From Gemmataceae bacterium (GTDB lineage: Bacteria; Planctomycetota; Planctomycetia; Gemmatales; Gemmataceae): DNA of 64,000 nucleotides. Of this stretch, positions 32,362-42,967 are shown one piece after another. The stretch spans positions 1 to 64,000 of the forward strand of contig JAKEET010000203.1 in assembly GCA_022616435.1 (NCBI GenBank), read 5' to 3'. A program made the translations under genes and the position numbers. The notes beneath the pieces were generated by a model. It saw only the letters and a program-made list of their open reading frames with translations, had not been told where the DNA came from and did not search any database. Positions within the stretch are counted from its first letter, which is position 1; every line of letters begins with the position of its first letter.

Positions 32362-33315
32362 TCACTCTGGCTTCGCTCGCGCATCCAAGGTCCACAGGTG
32401 CACGCTCCGATCCCAGCAACCGGCGGCCAGGTAGCGGCCGTCCGGCGAATAGGCCAGCGACAGCACCTCGCCGGTCGTCTTCAGCAACCGTTTCTCCTTC
32501 CAGGTCGCCGTGTCCCACAGGCGCACGTCGCCGGGGCGGTCCCAGTCGCCGTCGCCGGAGGCCAGGGTCTTTCCGTCGGGACTGAAGGCGACCGCCCAGA
32601 CGTCGGCGGCGTGGGCCTTGCGCGTGGTTACGGCCTTTTCGGACACGTCGATGATCTTGATCGATCCGTAACGGACGCCGGCGACCAGGGTCTTGCCGTC
32701 GGGCGCGAAGGCCAGCGCGCGGACCTCGCCTTCGGGGAATTCGAACTTGGCGAATTCGGTCCACGTCGGGCCGCGCCAGAGCCGGACGGTGTTGTCGGAC
32801 GAGCCGGTGGCGAGCAGGCCGTCCTTGTTGAAGGCGACGGCGTTGACCCAGCTCCGGTGGTTGGTCAGGGTGTGCGCGGGTTCTCCGGTGGCCGTGTCCC
32901 ACAGGATGACCGTGGCGTCGATGCTGCCGGTGGCCAGGTGTTTGCCGTCCGGCGCGAACGCCACGGCCATCACGGCGCCTCGGTGGCGATCGAGGGTATG
33001 TGCCTTGCCGTTGGCAAGATCGACGATGCGGGCCCAATGATCGAAGCCGGCGGTGGCCAGCCGTTGCCCCTTGGGTGCGAAGGCCACGGCCGCAATGATG
33101 TCGCGATGCCCGGCGATGACGCGCTTGCGCGACGGGTCCTTGAAATCGACGATGTAGACGGCACGATCGGCCCCGGCCGTCGCGAGGAGCTGATTATCCG
33201 CGGAGAATGCGACGCCGCCGACCCAGCTTTCGTGCATCTTGAGGACGCGCGCCTCCTGTGCCGTCCCTGGCGATGCCAGGACCCAGATCGCGATACTGAC
33301 CGTGAGATAGCGCAT
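32362..33315 (-). CDS. Secreted WD40 repeat protein
   Basis: Residues 1-19 are a signal peptide (MRYLTVSIAIWVLASPGTAQ). The remaining 298 residues form about seven WD40 blades, each with a VAFAPDGK-type turn and a final W/D dipeptide such as TVILWDTATGE and DVRLWDTATW. The whole makes one closed propeller. It should act as an extracytoplasmic binding platform. Such proteins are abundant in planctomycetes, and the partner is unknown. A second WD40 protein is at 46376-47461. Confidence 0.87.
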   Translation of the reverse strand: MRYLTVSIAIWVLASPGTAQEARVLKMHESWVGGVAFSADNQLLATAGADRAVYIVDFKDPSRKRVIAGHRDIIAAVAFAPKGQRLATAGFDHWARIVDLANGKAHTLDRHRGAVMAVAFAPDGKHLATGSIDATVILWDTATGEPAHTLTNHRSWVNAVAFNKDGLLATGSSDNTVRLWRGPTWTEFAKFEFPEGEVRALAFAPDGKTLVAGVRYGSIKIIDVSEKAVTTRKAHAADVWAVAFSPDGKTLASGDGDWDRPGDVRLWDTATWKEKRLLKTTGEVLSLAYSPDGRYLAAGCWDRSVHLWTLDARAKPE

Positions 33316-33373
33316 TCGGTGACCCCGGAAGAGTTGGTGCGATTATCGCGGAAGTCACGGCGAACGCAAGCTT

Positions 33374-33480
33374 GAACCACAGAGAGCGCGGAGGGCCGCG
33401 GAGAAGACAGCGGCGAAGACAACATTACCGTTGCTCGGTTCTGATTTCTCTGCGTTTCTTCGCGTCCTCCGCGGTTCGAT
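33374..33480. repeat. Inverted repeat of the accacagagagcgcggagg type
   Basis: The left part at 33374-33410 and the right part at 33447-33476 (ctctgcgtttcttcgcgtcc) are roughly complementary. They lie between divergent genes. The element is related in style to that at 3340-3427. Confidence 0.55.
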
Positions 33481-33548
33481 TCGCGATGGATTGTCCAGCC
33501 AGAGACGGTATACTCAATCGCTGAGCTCCCGACCTCTGGACGTCAATC

Positions 33549-34553
33549 ATGCGAATCCTGCCAATCATCGTGCTGTTGCTGGCGCCCGCGTCGACCCGCG
33601 CCGGCGATCCCGCCACGCCCGAACAAGTCCTCGCCGGCCTCAAGGACTTCTATGCCAAGACCGCGCGGGCCGACGGCGCCTTCGCCCCCGGCGTCGATCC
33701 GGATTACCAGGGAATCTCCGATTCGGCGGCCAGCGATCTGGCGCCGCCGACCTACGCCGTCATCATCCATCGCACGTTCGGGTGGAAGTTGCCGCACGAA
33801 GCCAAGACCCGCGAGTTCTTCCTGGGCCGGCAGCAAGACGACGGCGCCTTCGTGAACCGGGCCGGCACGCTCGACCCGAAATCCTCCGGCGCCCGGCTCT
33901 ACAACACCACGCAAGGCCTGGTGGCGCTGCACGGCCTCGGCGCCAGGCCGCGCGTCGATCCGCTGCCGGTGTTCGACACGATCATGTCCAGGGACTACGC
34001 CACGCTGCCGCCGTACACGACCAGCTTCTTCCCGCTGGCCTACGCCACGCAGGGCAAGAAGTTCACCAAGGACTACGACCTCAAGATCCGCGCCCTGATG
34101 GTGCAGGAAGACGACGGCTACATGCTCAATCACATCGCCAACACGTTTCACCTGGCCCACTACTACGCGCTCATGGGCGAGCCGACGCCGAAGGCCGACG
34201 CGATCCTGAAGCGCTGCCTGAAGGACCAGAAGCCCGACGGCAGCTGGCTGATCAACCCGCCGGCCCGCGACCGCCACGCCACGTTCGACGCGGTGTTCAC
34301 GCTGGTGCACCTCGGCAAGGACCGCGCCGATTGCCGAAAGGCCGTGCGCCGCGCCGCCGCGTGGGCGCTGCGGTGCCGGAACGCCGACGGCGGCTTCGGC
34401 CACTATCCCGGCAGCCCGTCGGACGGCGACGCCGTGTACTTCCAGGTGGGGACGCTGGTGCTGGCCGGCTGGCTGACGGCGGCGCGGGAGCTGCCGGCGG
34501 ATGCGCATTTGCTGGGGTGGGGGCATTTGCTGGCGGGCAGGACCATTCGCTGA
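33549..34553 (+). CDS. Secreted terpenoid cyclase/prenyltransferase-like alpha-toroid protein
   Basis: After a signal peptide of about 18 residues the 334-residue protein shows repeated helical hairpins. These carry QQDDGAF, QEDDGYM, QKPDGSW and CRNADGGFGHYPG, the QxxDGxW/F pattern of squalene-cyclase-like alpha-alpha barrels. The catalytic DxDD or zinc ligands are not obvious. The fold is used for binding as well as catalysis. Being exported, it is unlikely to be a true terpene cyclase. Confidence 0.78.
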   Translation: MRILPIIVLLLAPASTRAGDPATPEQVLAGLKDFYAKTARADGAFAPGVDPDYQGISDSAASDLAPPTYAVIIHRTFGWKLPHEAKTREFFLGRQQDDGAFVNRAGTLDPKSSGARLYNTTQGLVALHGLGARPRVDPLPVFDTIMSRDYATLPPYTTSFFPLAYATQGKKFTKDYDLKIRALMVQEDDGYMLNHIANTFHLAHYYALMGEPTPKADAILKRCLKDQKPDGSWLINPPARDRHATFDAVFTLVHLGKDRADCRKAVRRAAAWALRCRNADGGFGHYPGSPSDGDAVYFQVGTLVLAGWLTAARELPADAHLLGWGHLLAGRTIR

Positions 34554-34678
34554 AGCGCGCTCGAGACGTCGCGCGGCGCGTACGGAAGACTACCGGCCCC
34601 GGAGAAGTGCGCATTTCATTCGATCGCGCGGCGGCATGAGATGAGGAGGCCGCGACTCCCGTCTGAACCGGAGGATTT

Positions 34679-35717
34679 ATGATCGGCGCCTTCGGATCAC
34701 AATCTCGGACGCGATTCCTGCTTGTCGTCCTGGTTTCCGGGGCGTGGCTGGGGTTGGCCGGCGGTCAGGACGAGCCCCGCGGCGACAAAGGATCGGATTC
34801 GCGGCTGCACCTTCCCCTGACCGGGACGACGGAAGATCTGTCCGTCGCAACCCGGATCGGTCCCAACGCGGAGAAGTGCGTACGTTTCGAGGCTGCGGGC
34901 GTGCGCATCACGTTGCCGGCGGGCTTTCCCGGGGAGCGTCCCCAGACCGGATTGAGCGTGCCGGTCTCCCTCAAAAGGCGATTTCACGGTCACGGTGAGC
35001 TTTGAGATCCTCCAAGAACCCGACGGCGCGGCAGCCGGGAAGCGCGGCACGAAAGCGATGCTGAGCGTCTTGCTCGACACGCCGGAGCTCCATCTGGCCC
35101 GGCTCGCGCGCCGGAGCAACGTGGACGAAGGGAGCCAGTTCTCCACCTGGACCAAGGCCGGAAAGAAGGGGCCCTTTGCCGCTTTTGCCACGACCGCGAC
35201 AAGCGGGCGACTTCGCCTGGTGCGCACCGGCGCCGCCATTTCCTACTACGTCGCCGAAGGCGACGCCGCGGAGTTTACGCTGCTCGAGCAGCGGCCGTTT
35301 AGCGGCGGCGACGTGAAGGAAATCCAGATCGCCGGCTCCACCGGCGGTCCGGAGGCCACGCTCGACGCCCGTTTTCGCGACTTGCGAATTGGCGCCGATG
35401 TTGTGCCGGAGGATTCGCGCTCGCGGCCAACCTGGGGAAGACTGGAGCTGCTCGGCCTCGGAATCGTGATCGCGCTGGTGGCCGCGCTCGCCACAAGCCG
35501 TTGGGCTTATGTCCGGCGCCGCCGGCGCGTCGCAGCCGCACCGGCGCCGGAAGCGGAACGTCAGCAGGGCGCACCGACGGCGAACCAAAGCACAACGGAA
35601 GCCGCGCCCGCCACGATGCTGATTCGCTGCACCGGCTGCGGCAAAGAACTCCGGACCAGACCGGAGCTGGCCGGGAAGCACCTCAAGTGTCCCCGTTGCG
35701 GGGCAATCGTGAGGTAG
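34679..35717 (+). pseudogene. Secreted DUF1583-like protein with a C-terminal zinc ribbon, frameshifted
   Basis: The first frame (34679-35005) starts behind GGAGG and encodes a signal peptide and a beta-rich domain. It then loses register at the run of four A at 34973-34976 and stops. Removing one A joins it to the second frame, giving ...SLKGDFTVTVSFEILQEP, the usual continuity of DUF1583-type concanavalin-like domains. The second frame runs to 35717 and adds a membrane helix (LELLGLGIVIALVAALA) and a zinc ribbon CTGC...CPRC at the C-terminus. The fault is either a real mutation or a sequencing error in a homopolymer. The joined protein would have about 345 residues. Confidence 0.75.
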
Positions 35718-35836
35718 CATGTGCGGAGGCGACTGAATGCCCCAAACGCTTCAGAACCTGATTTTGTAAGCCGATTCCGCAGTCCTCCGCTAAACTGAAC
35801 TCCTTGAACCACGCTCGCCAACCATGGGACGGGATC

Positions 35837-37096
35837 ATGAATGCGTCTCCGGCCGTGCCGCTGAGCCAGTTCGCCCGCGGCCTGTCCACCGAAACCGCGT
35901 TCGACGTCCTCGCCGTCGCCAAGCGCCTCAAAGCGCAGGGCAAGGACGTCATCGAGCTGCAGATCGGCGACAGCCCGTTCAACAGCACGCACAGCGCTCT
36001 GGAGGCCGGCGTCCAGGCGATCCAGGGCAACCAGACCCACTACTGCCCGTCGCTGGGCCTGGTCAGCTTTCGCGAAGCCGTCGCCGCCAACTATCGCAAG
36101 GAATACGGCATCGACATCCAGGCGGAGAATGTCGTCGTCGGTCCCGGCGCCAAGGTCTTCGAGCAGTTCTTCTGCGAAGCCTTCCTCGATCCGGGCGACG
36201 CGGTCCTGGTCTTCAGCCCGCATTTTCCGACCTACGGCCCCAACATCGAACGCCGCGGCGGCCGGATGGTGTTGTCGGCGCTCAAGCAAGAACGGCAGTT
36301 CCGGCCCAACCTGGATGACGTGGAACGCTTCGTCAAGAATGAGCCGAAGGCGCGGGCGATCTTCCTCAACTCGCCGCACAACCCGACCGGCGGCGTCGCG
36401 ACCGAGGACGATCTCAAGGGGCTCGCCGACCTGGTCCGCGGCAAGAACATCGCGGTCTTCTCGGACGAGCCGTACAACCACATGGTCTGGACCGGCAAGC
36501 ACCATCCGCTCCTGGCCCAGCCGGGCATCCTCGACCAGGCCGTGGCCTGTTACACGTTTTCGAAGTCGTACAGCATGTCGGGCTGGCGGCTGGGCTACGC
36601 CGTGTCCAGCCCGCGCGTGATCGACGCCATCGGCAAGATGATCAACACCGCCCTGTCGTGCGTGCCGCCGATCGTGCAGCTCGCCGGCGAAGCCGCGCTC
36701 AAGAACGACGACCATGAGCGCGACCAGGTCATGCTGCGCTTCAAGAAGAAGGTCGAACTGCTGGTGAGCGAGCTGAAGAAGCTGGACGGGGTCACCGTCA
36801 TCATGCCGGCCGGGACGTTCTACGTGTTCCCAAGCGTCAAGCCGATCTGCGAGAAGCTCGGCATCACCTCACACGGCCTGGCGATGTATCTGCTCGAAGG
36901 CGCCGACGACGCCAAGGGCGTCGCCTGCCTGGGCGGCGAATGCTTCGGCCCCGCCGGCCAGGGTTTCCTGCGGTTTAGCTGCGCCGAGCCGGACGAGCGG
37001 CTGGCGCAGGCGGTGGCGTTCTTGAAGGAAGCGATCACGCGGACGGAGCGGGTGCGGAAGTATCTGGAGGGGCACGCGAAGTATCGGGTACAATGA
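35837..37096 (+). CDS. Pyridoxal-phosphate aminotransferase class I/II
   Basis: The 419-residue protein has the fold-type I hallmarks. NSPHNPTGG contains the conserved Asn, SDEPYNHMVW the Asp-x-x-Tyr, and TFSKSYSMSGWRLGY the PLP lysine; the C-terminal arginine lies in FLRFSCAEPDE. It should transfer an amino group between an amino acid and a 2-oxo acid, of the aspartate aminotransferase type. The exact substrate is not clear. The start at 35837 gives the expected N-terminus. Its stop codon overlaps a small downstream frame by ATGA. Confidence 0.92.
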   Translation: MNASPAVPLSQFARGLSTETAFDVLAVAKRLKAQGKDVIELQIGDSPFNSTHSALEAGVQAIQGNQTHYCPSLGLVSFREAVAANYRKEYGIDIQAENVVVGPGAKVFEQFFCEAFLDPGDAVLVFSPHFPTYGPNIERRGGRMVLSALKQERQFRPNLDDVERFVKNEPKARAIFLNSPHNPTGGVATEDDLKGLADLVRGKNIAVFSDEPYNHMVWTGKHHPLLAQPGILDQAVACYTFSKSYSMSGWRLGYAVSSPRVIDAIGKMINTALSCVPPIVQLAGEAALKNDDHERDQVMLRFKKKVELLVSELKKLDGVTVIMPAGTFYVFPSVKPICEKLGITSHGLAMYLLEGADDAKGVACLGGECFGPAGQGFLRFSCAEPDERLAQAVAFLKEAITRTERVRKYLEGHAKYRVQ

Positions 37097-37194
37097 TGGA
37101 TAAGCGCGGCGACGACGAACTGCTGATTCCGGATGCGTTCGAGGAAGAAGGCTACGCGGACATCATCAATTGCCTTGGTGATTCATGGGAGTGA
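37093..37194 (+). CDS. Possible 33-residue acidic protein
   Basis: The frame begins with an ATG that overlaps the aminotransferase stop as ATGA and ends three bases before the antitoxin start codon. The product, MMDKRGDDELLIPDAFEEEG and 13 more residues, is strongly acidic. The tight packing on both sides suggests translation by coupling. It is too short for family recognition. It may also be chance. Confidence 0.35.
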   Translation: MMDKRGDDELLIPDAFEEEGYADIINCLGDSWE

Positions 37195-37197
37195 TTG

Positions 37198-37413
37198 ATG
37201 GCAAAGTCAACCATCTCAATCGATGACCGGCGACTGAAACAGGCTGTCAAGGAAGTATTGCGCGAAAAGCTCGAGCAAGACCGCTCGTGGTTGCAAGGAG
37301 TCATCGAAGAGGTGCTGGAAGACATTGCCTTGGCGGAGGCGATCCGGCAGGGTCGCACGGGAAAGCTGGTTTCCCGAGCCGCCGTATTTCGGGTGCTGCA
37401 GGGCAAGGAATGA
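37198..37413 (+). CDS. Antitoxin of a RelE/ParE-type pair
   Basis: The 71-residue protein begins MAKSTISIDDRRLKQAVKEVLRE and is mostly helical and charged. Its C-terminal end overlaps the next gene by four bases (ATGA), and that gene is a RelE-like toxin. The size and place identify it as the antitoxin. The class of DNA-binding domain is not obvious. A GGGAG site precedes the ATG at 37198. Confidence 0.78.
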   Translation: MAKSTISIDDRRLKQAVKEVLREKLEQDRSWLQGVIEEVLEDIALAEAIRQGRTGKLVSRAAVFRVLQGKE

Positions 37414-37679
37414 AAACAGCGTTTCGTCCGAGCTTTCTGCACGACTTGAAAAAGGTGAAAACCGCCGCGATACTTCGTCGCGTGCTGGCAGCGATCGAGA
37501 ATGTGGAAGGCGCCAAGACGTTGATGGAGATTGCCCACCTCAAGAAGCTTTCCGGCACCAAGGACTGCTATCGCATTCGCATCGGTGACTGGCGATTGGG
37601 AGTGGTGAGCCTGGGAGAAACTGTTGAATTCGTGCGTTGTCTGGACCGGAAGGACATCTATCGCTACTTTCCAGAGTAG
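37410..37679 (+). CDS. RelE/ParE-family toxin
   Basis: The 89-residue protein has the RelE/ParE fold pattern: FLHDLKKVKT at the start, LKKLSGTKDCYRIRIGDWRLGVV in the middle and VEFVRCLDRKDIYRYFP at the end. Such toxins cleave mRNA on the ribosome or poison gyrase, and the sequence does not tell which. It overlaps the antitoxin gene by four bases, so the two are translationally coupled. This is the second complete toxin-antitoxin pair of the window. Confidence 0.85.
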   Translation: MKTAFRPSFLHDLKKVKTAAILRRVLAAIENVEGAKTLMEIAHLKKLSGTKDCYRIRIGDWRLGVVSLGETVEFVRCLDRKDIYRYFPE

Positions 37680-37712
37680 GTAAAGCTTCACGATTGCCGT
37701 GAGGATTGCCAA

Positions 37713-39128
<1,416 letters not shown>

Positions 39129-39295
39129 GCCGCTCGTTCGCAATCCACCTTGTCATTTGGCGGCTCTTCGGTATTGATGATTTCTGGCCTCTGCAATCTC
39201 CCTGGTGAGCTTGCCGGCCGTCTAGCGGAACATCGCCGCGAACTTCACCTGCAAGGAGCGCCGGTGCGCAGCACGTCTGCCGCCGCGACCAGAGC

Positions 39296-39739
39296 ATGAA
39301 ACTCACCCGCGCCGCCAGCTATGCCCTGCACGCGTTGGCCTACATGGCGACGCAAAAAAAAGATCATCCGACCGCGTCGCACATCATCGCCGAGAAACGC
39401 CGGATCCCGGAGCGCTTCCTGCTCAAGGTGCTCAAGCCGCTGGTGTCCGCGCAGCTCTTGACCAGCGTCAAGGGGCCCAACGGCGGCTATCGGCTGGCGC
39501 GGCCGGCCAGCGAGATCAGCGTGCTCGACGTCCTCGAAGCGGTGGAAGGCCCGATCCGCGGCCTGGCGCCGAGCGAGGAGCCGAATCATCCGACCAGCCG
39601 CCGGCTCGAGGCCATTTGCGAACAGTCGGCCGAGCAAGTCCGCAAACACTTCAGCCGCGTGAAGATCGCCGATCTGAACGAGATTCCGGCCGGCGCGGCC
39701 CCGCGCGGCCACCGCCCGCGCCGCTTCGTCGACGTCTAA
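39296..39739 (+). CDS. Rrf2-family transcriptional regulator
   Basis: The 147-residue protein has the Rrf2 winged helix with KLTRAASYALHALAYMA, IPERFLLKVLKPLV and GPNGGYRLARPASEISVLDV. Iron-sulfur members such as IscR and NsrR have three cysteines in the loop after helix 5. Only one cysteine (AICEQS) is present here, so it probably does not bind a cluster. The upstream 167 bases hold nothing I can name. Its targets are not evident. Confidence 0.88.
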   Translation: MKLTRAASYALHALAYMATQKKDHPTASHIIAEKRRIPERFLLKVLKPLVSAQLLTSVKGPNGGYRLARPASEISVLDVLEAVEGPIRGLAPSEEPNHPTSRRLEAICEQSAEQVRKHFSRVKIADLNEIPAGAAPRGHRPRRFVDV

Positions 39740-39749
39740 AGCGTGGCCG

Positions 39750-39830
39750 AAAAAATGGGGACAGGCACCGGCCTCGTCTCCAGAATCGCGGGATGTTTCG
39801 AGGGATGGCCGGTGCCAGTCCCCATTTTTT
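39750..39830. repeat. Inverted repeat family aaaaatggggacaggcaccg
   Basis: The left arm at 39750-39773 is matched by the right arm at 39807-39830, which ends in cccatttttt. The stem has one mismatch. The terminal T-run means it can act as a terminator for the Rrf2 gene. Confidence 0.78.
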
Positions 39831-39837
39831 CCGGATG

Positions 39838-39873
39838 CGTGGCCGGGGCTGAGTCTTCGAAGCCCCGGCCACG
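39838..39873. repeat. Third copy of the gtggccggggctgagtcttc palindrome
   Basis: Cgtggccggggct at 39838-39850 and agccccggccacg at 39861-39873 flank gagtcttcga. It is identical in the core to 14482-14525. Confidence 0.78.
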
Positions 39874-39974
39874 ACTCGGGCATGGACTGCCGAGCATGGA
39901 CTGGTGTGCATTGATCTTGACTTGGTCAGTGCGCCTTTGTTACGGGTGGTTGCACGAATCCCAAGGATGGGTCC

Positions 39975-41714
39975 ATGTTCAGCAACAAATCCGCGGCCGC
40001 GTTCGACTGGTTCTGGTTTCTCGCGTGGGCGCTGGGCTCGTCCGCGTGGTGCCTGTCGGCCGCCGCCGAAATCGGTGCGACGTTCGACGAGCCGTTCTAC
40101 ATGCGGGCCGGGCTCGAAGGCTGGCGCAAGGGGACTCACGCGCCGTTGTTGCGCATGGGAACCATGCCGTTGCCGGCCGACGTCGCCACGCTGCCCTTGT
40201 ACCTCTACGAACAGTCCACCGGCACGAAGTTCGACTTCCGCGCAGGCGACCGCGGCACGCCGCTGTTCTGGGCGCGGGCGACCACCCTGCTCTTCTGGTG
40301 GCAACTGCTGTTCTTCGCGCGCCTCGTGGGCCGGCATTTCGCCGGGCCGTGGGGCGGGCGGCTGGCCGTCGCGCTCATCGCTTGCGAGCCGAACTTCCTG
40401 GCCCACGCCGCGCTGGCCACCACCGACATCGCCGCCGCGGCCTTCCTGCTGCCGGCCGCCTATTACTTCGCCATCGGGCGCGACCAGCCCTCGTGGCGGC
40501 GCCGGATCGGTCTTCCCGCCGTTTGGTTCGGCCTGGCCTTGTTCGCCAAGGCGTCGGCGCTCGCCTACGCCCCGCTGGCGTGGCTCTTGATCGAAACGCA
40601 TCGCCTGTGGGGCCGGGGCGCGTTCGCCCTTCCCGAGGGCGCCGGACCGTTCACCATCTGGCAGCGCGTCAAGCACGGCTTGCGACAGTACGGCCCCTGG
40701 TGGCGCGATTGCTGGCGCATCGGGCCGATCGGCCTGGTCATCGTCTTCCTGCTCTGCGGCAGCGACTGGCAGACCCAGCCTTCCTTCGTTCGCTGGGCCC
40801 ACGGCTTGCCGGAAGACGCCGCCGGCCGGGACACGATGGTCTGGCTGGCCGACAACCTCAAGATCTTCAGCAACGCCGGGCATGGGCTCGTCTACCAGAT
40901 TCGCCACAACCTGCGCGGCCATTCGACCTATCTGCTCGGCGCCATGCACGAGCGCAGCCTGTGGTACTACTACCCGGTCCTGTTGACCATCAAGCTGCCG
41001 CTGCCGCTGCTGGCGCTTCCGGTGATCATCGCCCTGCTTCGGCCGCGCGCGCTCGGCAACTGGGCCTGCGCCGTGGCGGCCGGGCTGTTGATCTACAGCC
41101 TCAACTGCAAGGTGCAGATCGGCATTCGCCTGATGCTGCCGTGGCTCGCGCTCGGCATGGTCGGCTTGTCGGCGGCGCTGGTCACTGCCTGGCGCGATGC
41201 CGGCGGACCCTGGACGCGGCGGATCGCGCTGGGGGTCGGCGCGGCGTCTGTCGCCTGGCTCGCGACCGCGGCGCTTTCGGTTTGGCCGCACGGTCTGTGT
41301 TACATCAACGAAGCCTGGGGCGGTCCCGAACGGGGGTATGCCCTGGTCAGCGATTCGAACTACGACTGGGGCCAGGGACTGCGCGAGCTGGCGCGCTGGC
41401 AAGAAGAACACGAAATCGACAACCTCGACGTGTGGTACTTCGGCACCGATCCGCTGGTTCGTTCGTTGCCGGTGAGGCCGTTGCAAGCGGCGAAGATGTC
41501 CGCGCTCGAGTTCTCGGAGAGCGTGCGGGGCCGTTATCTGGCGGTCGGCATGACCTATGTGTACGGCTCGTATGCGCCGCGAACCAGCGAGGTGACGCGG
41601 CTGCTGCGCGGCTTGCAACCGGTGGCGCGCACGCAGACATTTCTGATCTACGACTTCACCAACGACGCCGATGCCATCGCGGCGCGGAATTGCGAGCCTG
41701 TTTCGTCGCGTTGA
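39975..41714 (+). CDS. Multi-pass membrane glycosyltransferase-like protein (GT-C type)
   Basis: The 579-residue protein has about ten hydrophobic helices. An acidic pair follows the first helix (GATFDEPFYM), the position of the catalytic DE in GT39/ArnT-type enzymes that use polyprenyl-phosphate sugars. The C-terminal soluble part contains DSNYDWGQGLRELARWQ, which is common in planctomycete proteins of this type. It likely glycosylates proteins or lipids on the outer face of the membrane. A second GT39-like gene lies at 42968-44734. Between them is alanine dehydrogenase. Confidence 0.78.
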   Translation: MFSNKSAAAFDWFWFLAWALGSSAWCLSAAAEIGATFDEPFYMRAGLEGWRKGTHAPLLRMGTMPLPADVATLPLYLYEQSTGTKFDFRAGDRGTPLFWARATTLLFWWQLLFFARLVGRHFAGPWGGRLAVALIACEPNFLAHAALATTDIAAAAFLLPAAYYFAIGRDQPSWRRRIGLPAVWFGLALFAKASALAYAPLAWLLIETHRLWGRGAFALPEGAGPFTIWQRVKHGLRQYGPWWRDCWRIGPIGLVIVFLLCGSDWQTQPSFVRWAHGLPEDAAGRDTMVWLADNLKIFSNAGHGLVYQIRHNLRGHSTYLLGAMHERSLWYYYPVLLTIKLPLPLLALPVIIALLRPRALGNWACAVAAGLLIYSLNCKVQIGIRLMLPWLALGMVGLSAALVTAWRDAGGPWTRRIALGVGAASVAWLATAALSVWPHGLCYINEAWGGPERGYALVSDSNYDWGQGLRELARWQEEHEIDNLDVWYFGTDPLVRSLPVRPLQAAKMSALEFSESVRGRYLAVGMTYVYGSYAPRTSEVTRLLRGLQPVARTQTFLIYDFTNDADAIAARNCEPVSSR

Positions 41715-42833
41715 CTACTGCGTCGCGCTGGCGCACGCCAGCTTGAACGTCGCCGCCACCGCCGCGTTCGTGACGCGGCCGGCGCGGATGTTGACGCCCT
41801 GGGCCAACGCCGGATTGTCGCCGACCGCTTGCTCGTAGCCCTTGTTGGCAAGCTGCACCACATACGGCAGCGTGACGTTGCACAACGCATACGTGCTGGT
41901 GCGGCCGACGGCGCCGGGCATGTTGGTCACGCAATAATGAACGACGTCCTCTTCGATGTACGTCGGCTGGCTGTGCGTCGTCGGCCGGGCGGTCTCCACG
42001 CAGCCGCCCTGATCGATGGCCACGTCGATGATCACGGCCCGGCGCGGCATCTTCTTCAAATCCTCGCGGCGCACCAGATAGGGGGCCCGCGCTCCCGGGA
42101 TCAGCACGGCGCCGATCAGCAGGTCGGCGCGGGTGAGGCAGTCGAGGATGTTGTGCCGGTCGCTGTACAACGTCGTGACGTTGGGCGGCATGACGTCGTC
42201 AATGTACCGCAACCGGTCGACGTCGATGTCGAGAACGAACACGTTGGCCCCCAGACCGGCCGCGACCTTGGCGGCGTTGAACCCGACCACGCCGGCGCCG
42301 AGGATCACGACGTTGGCGGGCAACACGCCGGTGACGCCGCCCAGCAGGATGCCGCGCCCCTCGAACGGCCGCTCCAGGTACTTGGCCCCTTCCTGGATGC
42401 TCATGCGGCCGGCGACTTCGCTCATCGGCGTCAACAGCGGCAAGCGATTGTTGCGGTCGCGGATCGTTTCATAGGCGATGGCGGTGATGCCCGACTCCAT
42501 CACCGCTTCGGTCAGCGGCCGGTCGGCGGCGAAATGGAAGTAGGTGAACACGATCTGGCCCGACCGCAGCAGCGGCCACTCGCCCGGCAACGGCTCCTTC
42601 ACCTTGACCACCAGGTCCGCGCGGCCCCAGATGTCCCTGGCGTCCGTCACGACTTCGGCGCCGTTGGCGGCGTAGTGCTCGTCGGCGATGCCGCTCCCCT
42701 GCCCCGCCCCGGATTGGATCAAGACCTTGTGCCCCGCGCGGGTCAGCTCCTCCACGCCGACCGGGATCATGGCGACGCGGTATTCGTCCGTCTTGATTTC
42801 CTTGGGGACGCCGATGGTGAGACGTGTGGTCAT
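41715..42833 (-). CDS. ald: Alanine dehydrogenase
   Basis: The enzyme interconverts alanine with pyruvate and ammonia using NAD. The 372-residue protein has the family start IGVPKEIKTDEYRVAMIPVG, the YFHFAADRPLTEA segment, SEVAGRMSIQEGAKYLE, and the NAD-binding NVVILGAGVVGFNAAKVAAGLGA. The length is exactly typical. It converges on the membrane glycosyltransferase gene with no spacer. No strong ribosome site was seen before the ATG at 42833. Confidence 0.96.
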   Translation of the reverse strand: MTTRLTIGVPKEIKTDEYRVAMIPVGVEELTRAGHKVLIQSGAGQGSGIADEHYAANGAEVVTDARDIWGRADLVVKVKEPLPGEWPLLRSGQIVFTYFHFAADRPLTEAVMESGITAIAYETIRDRNNRLPLLTPMSEVAGRMSIQEGAKYLERPFEGRGILLGGVTGVLPANVVILGAGVVGFNAAKVAAGLGANVFVLDIDVDRLRYIDDVMPPNVTTLYSDRHNILDCLTRADLLIGAVLIPGARAPYLVRREDLKKMPRRAVIIDVAIDQGGCVETARPTTHSQPTYIEEDVVHYCVTNMPGAVGRTSTYALCNVTLPYVVQLANKGYEQAVGDNPALAQGVNIRAGRVTNAAVAATFKLACASATQ

Positions 42834-42839
42834 GAAGAG

Positions 42840-42960
42840 GTCGGAAGTCAGAGGTCAGAAGTCAGAGATCAGTGTAGTTTCAGCCTGGCGAGCGTCGAGG
42901 CGTCAGCCCGACGTGGCAGCACCCAAGACTACACGGCGGGCTGACGCCGCGCCGCTCGCC
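42840..42960. repeat. Two repeat families in one spacer
   Basis: Gtcagaggtcagaagtcag-type units occupy 42840-42871. The ggcgagcgtcgaggcgtcag inverted repeat follows, with arms at 42887-42915 and 42934-42960. The latter matches 5126-5251 with a few changes. Confidence 0.75.
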
Positions 42961-42967
42961 AAGCGAC

